From assembly GCA_023457615.1 (NCBI GenBank), contig JAEWKY010000237.1, positions 1 to 10,106 of the forward strand: a DNA stretch of 10,106 nucleotides, written 5' to 3'. Below the pieces are notes generated by a model, which worked only from the letters and a program-made list of their open reading frames with translations, did not search any database and was not told where the DNA came from. Within the stretch, counting starts at the first letter, position 1. Each line of letters begins with the position of its first letter. Positions 5,964-10,106 of the stretch are shown here, one piece after another. The DNA comes from Actinomycetes bacterium (GTDB lineage Bacteria > Actinomycetota > Actinomycetes > Actinomycetales > Microbacteriaceae). The translations under genes were made by a program, and so were the position numbers.

Positions 5964-7232
5964 GTGATCACCTCGCCCCTCAATGTCGTCCTCGCCCACC
6001 CCGGCGACGCGCTCTCGCGCGGCTCCCGGGTCGTCTACATCGTCGTGCTCGGCCTGCTGGTCGGCCTCGGCCCGTTCACGATCGACCTGTACCTGCCGGC
6101 GTTCCCCGTCGTGGCCGAGGAGCTCGTGGCGAGCGAGGCCGCGATCCAGCTGACCCTCACGGCGACGATGGTGGGCTTCGGGCTCGGCCAGCTCGTCATC
6201 GGCCCGTGGAGCGACAAGGTCGGCCGCCGGCTGCCGCTCATCCTCGCGACCACCGTGCACGTCGGGGCGAGCCTCGGCGTCGCCTTCGCGCCCGACATCA
6301 CCTGGGTGCTCGTGTTCCGGATGCTGCAGGGCGTCGGCGCGGCCGGCGGCGGCGTCGTCGCGATGGCGACCGTGCGCGACCTGTTCGGCGGTCAGCCGCT
6401 CGTGCGGATGCTGTCGCGCCTCGCGCTCGTCACGAGCCTCGCGCCGATCCTCGCCCCCGTCATCGGCTCGCAGCTGCTCGTCCTCGTCGACTGGCGCGGC
6501 CTCTTCCTCTCCCTCGCGGGTTACGGGGTCGTCGTGGTCGTCCTCGCGGCGCTCCTCGTCGCCGAGACGCTGCCGCCCGAGCGGCGCCGCGTGAAGGGCC
6601 ACAGCACGGTCGGCCAGCGTTACCGGGCCGTGCTCTCCGACCGGGTCTTCGTCGGGGTCGCCCTCATCGCGGGGCTCATGTTCTCCGGGCTGTTCGCGTA
6701 CCTGTCGTCGTCGTCGTTCGTCTTCCAGGAGGTGTACGGCTTCGACGCGCAGCAGTACGGCATCCTGTTCGCGGTCAACTCGCTCGGACTCGCCGTCGCA
6801 TCTCAGGTCGCCTCGCGGCTCATGCGGCGGTTCGCGCCGGCGAGGATCCTCGCCGTCTCGCTGCCGATCATGGCGGTCGCCGGCTTCGTGGCCGCGCTCT
6901 CCGCCTCCCTCGACCTCGGCCTGGCGCCGGTCGTCGCGTGCACGTTCGTCTTCCTGACCTGCGCGGGGCTGAGCTTCCCGTGCATCCAGGTCACCGCCCT
7001 GGCCCCGCACGGGGCGGAGGCGGGCACCGCCGCGGCGCTGCTCGGCGCGATCAACTTCGGTCTCGCGAGCATCGCGGCGCCCCTCGTCGGGGCCTTCGGC
7101 ACCGAGACGGCGATCCCGATGGGACTCGCGATGGGCATCGCGCTCTCCGTCGCGGTCGTGCTGCTCTGGATCGTCGTGCGTCCGCAGCATGCGACGGTCG
7201 TCGCCGACACCCCGGTCGGCGCCGCGCACTGA
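5964..7232 (+). CDS. Bcr/CflA-type MFS multidrug exporter
   Basis: The protein has 422 aa with 12 predicted hydrophobic helices. Family motifs are FTIDLYLPAFP (38-48) in helix 1, the MFS motif A loop GPWSDKVGRRLPL (80-92), FRMLQGVGAAGGG (118-130) in helix 4, and the antiporter-type segment LAPILAPVIGSQL (159-171) in helix 5. This set is typical of the Bcr/CflA subfamily of 12-TM proton-driven drug exporters, whose members export compounds such as bicyclomycin, chloramphenicol or sulfonamides. Substrate cannot be assigned here. The GTG at 5964 is the first in-frame start and lies before a short cytoplasmic N-terminus; its ribosome-binding site is weak (GAGAAA, 5951-5956). The gene lies 69 nt after the cyclase gene and has a candidate promoter of its own, so it may be expressed independently of the APC-cyclase pair. 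Confidence 0.92.
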   Translation: MITSPLNVVLAHPGDALSRGSRVVYIVVLGLLVGLGPFTIDLYLPAFPVVAEELVASEAAIQLTLTATMVGFGLGQLVIGPWSDKVGRRLPLILATTVHVGASLGVAFAPDITWVLVFRMLQGVGAAGGGVVAMATVRDLFGGQPLVRMLSRLALVTSLAPILAPVIGSQLLVLVDWRGLFLSLAGYGVVVVVLAALLVAETLPPERRRVKGHSTVGQRYRAVLSDRVFVGVALIAGLMFSGLFAYLSSSSFVFQEVYGFDAQQYGILFAVNSLGLAVASQVASRLMRRFAPARILAVSLPIMAVAGFVAALSASLDLGLAPVVACTFVFLTCAGLSFPCIQVTALAPHGAEAGTAAALLGAINFGLASIAAPLVGAFGTETAIPMGLAMGIALSVAVVLLWIVVRPQHATVVADTPVGAAH

Positions 7233-7280
7233 CCCGCCGCGCGGTCGACGCAAGCCCCGCCGCGTCCCCGAGCGTCCCGC

Positions 7281-7286
7281 TACCGT
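7281..7286 (+). promoter_or_regulatory. Candidate -10 element TACCGT for a leaderless PAP2 transcript
   Basis: TACCGT fits TANNNT and lies exactly 6 nt (six G residues) before the ATG at 7293, in the 60-nt gap after the MFS gene. No clear -35 is visible at 16-19 bp. The G run could also act as a poor ribosome-binding site. The placement argues for a transcript starting at or beside the initiator codon. Confidence 0.45.
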
Positions 7287-7292
7287 GGGGGG

Positions 7293-7970
7293 ATGATCGC
7301 CCGCTCCGAGCTCCCCGACGTCCCGTGGCGACGGGCGGTCGCGATCGCGGCCGGCGCGGGGATCGCGGTGTCGCTCCTGCTCGGGCTGCTCGTGCGCATC
7401 CAGGTGATCGTCGACGAGGTCGACGGCGAGTGGATGGAGGAGGTGCTCGAGATGCGCGGCCCGTTCTGGGAGGCCGTGTCGCGCGGGTTCGACTTCCTCG
7501 GCGGCGGATGGTTCGCCATCTGGGCGGTGCCGCTCGCGGTCGCGATCGTGCTGCTCCTGCTGCGTCGTCCCTGGTCGGCGCTGCTGTTCATCGCGGTGTC
7601 GGCGGTGAGCGCCGGCGTCGTGCAGCTGCTCAAGGCGCTCTACGACCGGGCCCGGCCGGAGGACATCCTGCTCGAGCTCGACAACGGCTCCTACCCGTCG
7701 GGTCACGTCGCGAACGCCGCCACGATCGCCGTGCTCGCGACCGTGCTCGTCGCCCGCTGGTGGGTCGCCGTCGCGGGCGCGGTGTACGTCGTGCTCATGG
7801 CGCTCAGCCGCACCTACCTCGGCGCCCACTGGATCACCGACACCATCGGCGGCGCGCTCCTCGGCGCCTCGGTCGCCCTGCTCGGCTGGGCCGTGCTCGC
7901 CCCGCGGCTGAGGAAGGAGCGCGAGAGCCCTCGCCCGAGGGAAGGGTCTGCCGCTAGCGTCGGCACATGA
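7293..7970 (+). CDS. PAP2-superfamily membrane phosphatase
   Basis: The protein has 225 aa and the complete three-part PAP2 (PF01569) catalytic signature. C1 is KALYDRARP (114-122, KX6RP), C2 is PSGH (135-138), and C3 is SRTYLGAHWITD (172-183, SRX5HX3D), with His138 and His179 as the expected catalytic pair. Hydrophobic segments lie at about 15-35, 72-90, 95-112, 140-152, 157-171 and 187-204. The family removes phosphate from lipid phosphates such as phosphatidate or undecaprenyl pyrophosphate at the outer membrane face. The exact substrate cannot be read from sequence. The C-terminus after about residue 205 is charged and cytoplasmic. The stop overlaps the next start (ATGA, 7967-7970), linking this gene translationally to an oxidoreductase with no obvious functional relation. 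Confidence 0.93.
   Translation: MIARSELPDVPWRRAVAIAAGAGIAVSLLLGLLVRIQVIVDEVDGEWMEEVLEMRGPFWEAVSRGFDFLGGGWFAIWAVPLAVAIVLLLLRRPWSALLFIAVSAVSAGVVQLLKALYDRARPEDILLELDNGSYPSGHVANAATIAVLATVLVARWWVAVAGAVYVVLMALSRTYLGAHWITDTIGGALLGASVALLGWAVLAPRLRKERESPRPREGSAASVGT
7955..7960 (+). promoter_or_regulatory. Candidate -10 element TAGCGT for a leaderless oxidoreductase transcript
   Basis: TAGCGT fits TANNNT and lies exactly 6 nt before the ATG at 7967, inside the 3' end of the PAP2 gene. TCGCCC (7931-7936), 18 bp upstream, matches TTGACA at three positions only. No ribosome-binding site is visible in the 6-nt gap (CGGCAC), which favours leaderless or coupled initiation. Confidence 0.42.
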
Positions 7971-9235
7971 GAATCCTCCTGGTCGGCGCCGGCGGCGTGG
8001 GCGACGCGATCGCCAAGATCGCGGCGCGGCGCGACTTCTTCGAGCTGATGGTCGTGAGCGACTACGACCTCGCGCGGGCCGAGCGCACGATCGCCTGGAT
8101 CGCCGGCCGGCACGGCGCCGCCGACCGCTTCGTCGCGGCGCGCATCGACGCCTCCGACCCGGCGTCGGTGGAGGCCGTCGCGCGCGAGCACGGCGCGACG
8201 CACGTCATGAACGCCGTCGAGCCGAAGTTCGTGCCCACGATCTTCGCGGGAGCGCTCGCGGCGGGGGCCGACTACCTCGACATGGCGATGAGCCTGTCGG
8301 AGCCGCATCCCACGGAGCCCTACGCGAAGACCGGGGTGAAGCTCGGCGACGACCAGTTCGCGCAAGGCCCCGACTGGGAGAAGGCGGGCCGCCTCGCCCT
8401 CGTCGGCATGGGCGTCGAGCCGGGGCTCTCGGACGTCTTCGCACGCTACGCCGCCGACGAGCTGTTCTCGGAGATCGACGAGCTCGGCACGCGCGACGGC
8501 GCGAACCTCGTCGTGCGCGACGAGACCGGCGAGGAGATCTTCGCCCCGTCGTTCAGCATCTGGACGACCATCGAGGAGTGCCTCAACCCGCCCGTCGTGT
8601 GGGAGAAGGACACGGGCTGGTTCACGACGCCGCCGTTCTCCGAGCCCGAGGTCTTCGTCTTCCCCGAGGGCATCGGGCCGGTCGAGTGCGTCAACGTCGA
8701 GCACGAGGAGGTGCTGCTCATGCCGCGCTGGGTCGACGCGAAGCGCGTCACCTTCAAGTACGGGCTGGGCGACGAGTTCATCGGCATCCTCAAGACGCTG
8801 CACCAGCTGCACCTCGACTCGACCGCGCCGATCCGGGTGCGGTCGGCGAACGGCCCGGTCGAGGTCGCGCCCCGGGATGTCGTCGCCGCGGCGCTCCCCG
8901 ATCCGGCGACCCTCGGCCCGCGCATGACCGGCAAGACGTGCGCCGGCCTCTGGGTCACCGGCACGGGCAAGGACGGGAAGCCCCGCGAGGTCTACCTCTA
9001 CCACGTGAGCGACAACGAGTGGACGATGGCCGAGTACGAGAGCCAGTGCGTCGTCTGGCAGACCGCGCTCAACCCCGTCGTCGCCCTCGAGCTGCTCGCG
9101 AACGGCACGTGGTCGGGATCGGGCGTGCTCGGGCCGGAGGCCTTCGACGCGCGGCCCTTCCTCGAGCTCATGGCCAAGCCCGAGGCGGATGGCGGCTACG
9201 GCCAGGCGTGGGGGCTCGAGGACCGGCTGGCCTGA
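7967..9235 (+). CDS. Saccharopine dehydrogenase-like NAD(P)-dependent oxidoreductase
   Basis: The protein has 422 aa. The N-terminus is a Rossmann fold with the dinucleotide motif GAGGVG (7-12) and an acidic residue after strand 2 (VVSDYD, 29-34). Next come HVMNAVEPKFVP (79-90) and GADYLDMAMS (100-109), typical of the saccharopine dehydrogenase NADP-binding family (PF03435) and its carboxynorspermidine dehydrogenase relatives. The longer C-terminal part would hold the substrate-binding and dimerisation domain. Family members make or break secondary amines between amino acids and oxo acids, for example in lysine or polyamine metabolism; the substrate here is undetermined. It is soluble, with no signal peptide. 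The start is supported by the ATGA overlap with the PAP2 gene and by a leaderless-type hexamer upstream. It is the last + strand gene and faces the minus-strand ROK gene. Confidence 0.9.
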   Translation: MRILLVGAGGVGDAIAKIAARRDFFELMVVSDYDLARAERTIAWIAGRHGAADRFVAARIDASDPASVEAVAREHGATHVMNAVEPKFVPTIFAGALAAGADYLDMAMSLSEPHPTEPYAKTGVKLGDDQFAQGPDWEKAGRLALVGMGVEPGLSDVFARYAADELFSEIDELGTRDGANLVVRDETGEEIFAPSFSIWTTIEECLNPPVVWEKDTGWFTTPPFSEPEVFVFPEGIGPVECVNVEHEEVLLMPRWVDAKRVTFKYGLGDEFIGILKTLHQLHLDSTAPIRVRSANGPVEVAPRDVVAAALPDPATLGPRMTGKTCAGLWVTGTGKDGKPREVYLYHVSDNEWTMAEYESQCVVWQTALNPVVALELLANGTWSGSGVLGPEAFDARPFLELMAKPEADGGYGQAWGLEDRLA

Positions 9236-9256
9236 GTTCGCTTCTCCGGAGCTCCT
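9236..9256 (+). repeat. Palindromic-core repeat, copy 1 (direct)
   Basis: This 21-bp unit begins immediately after the dehydrogenase stop codon. It shares GTTCG plus the core TTCTCCGGAG with copy 2, which abuts it, and matches copy 2 at 17 of 21 positions. The core contains the 8-bp palindrome CTCCGGAG. Confidence 0.6.
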
Positions 9257-9277
9257 GTTCGTTTCTCCGGAGGTTCC
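9257..9277 (+). repeat. Palindromic-core repeat, copy 2 (direct)
   Basis: It is directly adjacent to copy 1. The segment CGTTTCTCCGGAGGTT (9260-9275) recurs exactly as its reverse complement at 9324-9339. It matches the inverted copy 3 at 19 of 21 positions. Confidence 0.7.
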
Positions 9278-9339
9278 GCCCGAAAGCACCGCCAGCTCAC
9301 GGAGGTCAGCAGCCGCCGGGGAGAACCTCCGGAGAAACG
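9260..9339. repeat. 17-bp perfect inverted repeat between convergent genes (possible bidirectional terminator)
   Basis: The arms 9260-9276 and 9323-9339 are perfectly complementary over 17 bp, with a 46-nt loop. The left arm begins 25 nt after the + strand dehydrogenase stop, and the right arm ends 12 nt before the end of the - strand ROK gene. The structure is thus downstream of both genes and could act as a terminator or 3'-end stabiliser for either transcript. There are no T-runs, and the loop is long for an intrinsic terminator, so a dispersed palindromic repeat element is the alternative. The whole gap 9236-9350 contains no gene. Confidence 0.65.
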
Positions 9340-9342
9340 CAC
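9322..9342 (-). repeat. Palindromic-core repeat, copy 3 (inverted)
   Basis: The reverse complement of this segment matches copy 2 at 19 of 21 positions and includes the 17-bp perfect stretch. It lies 8 nt beyond the stop codon of the minus-strand ROK gene. Confidence 0.7.
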
Positions 9343-9350
9343 CCGCACCC

Positions 9351-10106
9351 TCAGCCTCGCCACCCCGCGGGATCGCGCAGGAGCCCGCGGAGCCCGAGCT
9401 CGGCCGCGCCGATGAGGAGACGGTCCTCGCCGAGGGCCGCCGGCACGATCGAGACGCCCTCGACGGCCGCCGGGATGGTCGCCGCGGTGACCGCGTCGAC
9501 GAGCGCGGGCCGCTGCCAGGCGAGGAGCGTCGCGAGGTAGCCGCCGAGCACGGCGAGCTCAGGGTTGAAGACGTTGACGGCGTTCCCGAGGGCGACGGCG
9601 AGGATGCCCTGCTGCCGCCGGAGCTCGGCCGCGACGGCGGGGTCGGTCGAGCCCGCGATCGCGGCGGCGAGCGCGGGCTCGTCGGCGTCGTCGAGACCGA
9701 GCAGGCCCAGCACCCGGCCGCGCGACACCTCGTCCTCGAGCGTGCCGCTCGGGGAGAGGCGGTCGCCCGCGCCCGGCCGGTTCTGCCCGAACTCCCCCGC
9801 GTACCCGCCGCGGCCGGTGAGCGGGAGGCCGCGCACGATGACGCCGCCGCCGATGCCGGACGCCCCGCCGTTGAGGTAGATGAGGTCGTCGACCCCGCGG
9901 CCGGCGCCGAAGAGGTGCTCGGCGAGCGCGCCGAGCGAGGCGTCGTTGTCGGCGACGACGGGATAGCCGAGGTGCCCGGCGCCGACCATCTCGGCGAACG
10001 GCACGTCGCGCCAGCCGAGGTGCGGCGCCCAGCGCACGACGCCGTCGCTCGCCCGCACGAGCCCGGGCACGGCGAGGCCGACCGCGACGAGCCGGCGGTC
10101 GCGGGC
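9351..10106 (-). CDS. ROK-family protein, probably transcriptional regulator, lacking the Cys-rich zinc motif (5' part outside window)
   Basis: The reading frame is open to the window edge, giving 251 visible residues; the in-frame GTG at 10070 is internal, because ROK sequence (VAVGLAVPGLV) extends upstream of it. Visible ROK features are APHLGW (27-32), the catalytic-type NDA (54-56), the glycine-rich NGGASGIGGGVI (79-90), and AGEFGQ (103-108) where family members usually read GEIGH. The following CxCGxxGCLE zinc motif is replaced by GDRLSPSGTLED, with no cysteine. The C-terminus contains VFNPELAVLGGYL, the usual ROK segment. Loss of the zinc ligands argues for a regulator of the NagC/XylR type, or a divergent subfamily, rather than a typical kinase, but the helix-turn-helix region would lie outside the window. 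It is convergent with the dehydrogenase gene and belongs to a different transcription unit. Confidence 0.9.
   Translation of the reverse strand, partial: ARDRRLVAVGLAVPGLVRASDGVVRWAPHLGWRDVPFAEMVGAGHLGYPVVADNDASLGALAEHLFGAGRGVDDLIYLNGGASGIGGGVIVRGLPLTGRGGYAGEFGQNRPGAGDRLSPSGTLEDEVSRGRVLGLLGLDDADEPALAAAIAGSTDPAVAAELRRQQGILAVALGNAVNVFNPELAVLGGYLATLLAWQRPALVDAVTAATIPAAVEGVSIVPAALGEDRLLIGAAELGLRGLLRDPAGWRG

Noticed and set aside
7222..7244. CCGCGC/GCGCGG inverted repeat across the MFS stop codon
   Set aside because: It is a 6-bp pure GC stem with no T-run. Such pairs are expected often by chance at this GC content, so it is not called a terminator.
4935..7829. Minus-strand open frame of 964 codons
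   Set aside because: It lies antisense to three well-supported genes. Its translation is dominated by Arg, Asp, Glu, Gly and His, the usual antisense shadow of high-GC codon use, and no domain motif is visible.
7814..9289. Minus-strand open frame of 491 codons opposite the dehydrogenase
   Set aside because: It is an antisense shadow of the Rossmann-fold gene with no recognisable motif.
1..10106. CRISPR arrays, transposases, phage genes, toxin-antitoxin pairs, tRNA or rRNA genes
   Set aside because: I looked on both strands and found no regularly spaced repeats, recombinase motifs or RNA gene signatures.

Overview
The window is very GC-rich (above 70% by eye) and almost entirely coding. Its genes favour third-position G or C, many neighbours overlap as ATGA or TGATG, and several starts look leaderless. 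This points to a high-GC actinobacterium. A Microbacteriaceae-like host is my guess from style and gene content, not something the sequence proves.

Layout. (1) Positions 1-3642 (+) hold the 3' end of a ROK-family gene followed by a complete sugar ABC importer: a XylF-like substrate-binding lipoprotein, a single-domain ATPase and a XylH-like permease. All three junctions overlap by 1 or 4 nt, so this is one tightly coupled operon, probably for import of a pentose or related sugar with a ROK regulator or kinase as its first visible gene. (2) Positions 3722-5894 (+) hold an APC-superfamily amino-acid transporter (YjeH-like in size and layout) overlapping by 8 nt a cyclase-family hydrolase. The hydrolase has an uncharacterised N-terminal extension and an altered metal-binding motif. 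(3) Positions 5964-7232 (+) hold a Bcr/CflA-type MFS drug exporter behind its own likely promoter. (4) Positions 7293-9235 (+) hold a PAP2-family membrane phosphatase overlapping by 4 nt a saccharopine-dehydrogenase-like oxidoreductase. (5) Positions 9236-9350 are a short convergent intergenic region with three copies of a 21-bp repeat, two direct and one inverted, able to form a long hairpin. (6) Positions 9351-10106 (-) hold the C-terminal part of a second ROK protein, cut by the window edge, whose usual Cys-rich zinc motif is absent.

Most of this is ordinary accessory metabolism and transport. I see no defence system, mobile element, CRISPR array or RNA gene. The best leads are the variant cyclase with its extension and coupled transporter, the palindromic repeat cluster at 9236-9342, and the recurrence of a TANNNT-like hexamer exactly 6 nt before four start codons, which suggests leaderless promoters, two of them inside preceding genes.
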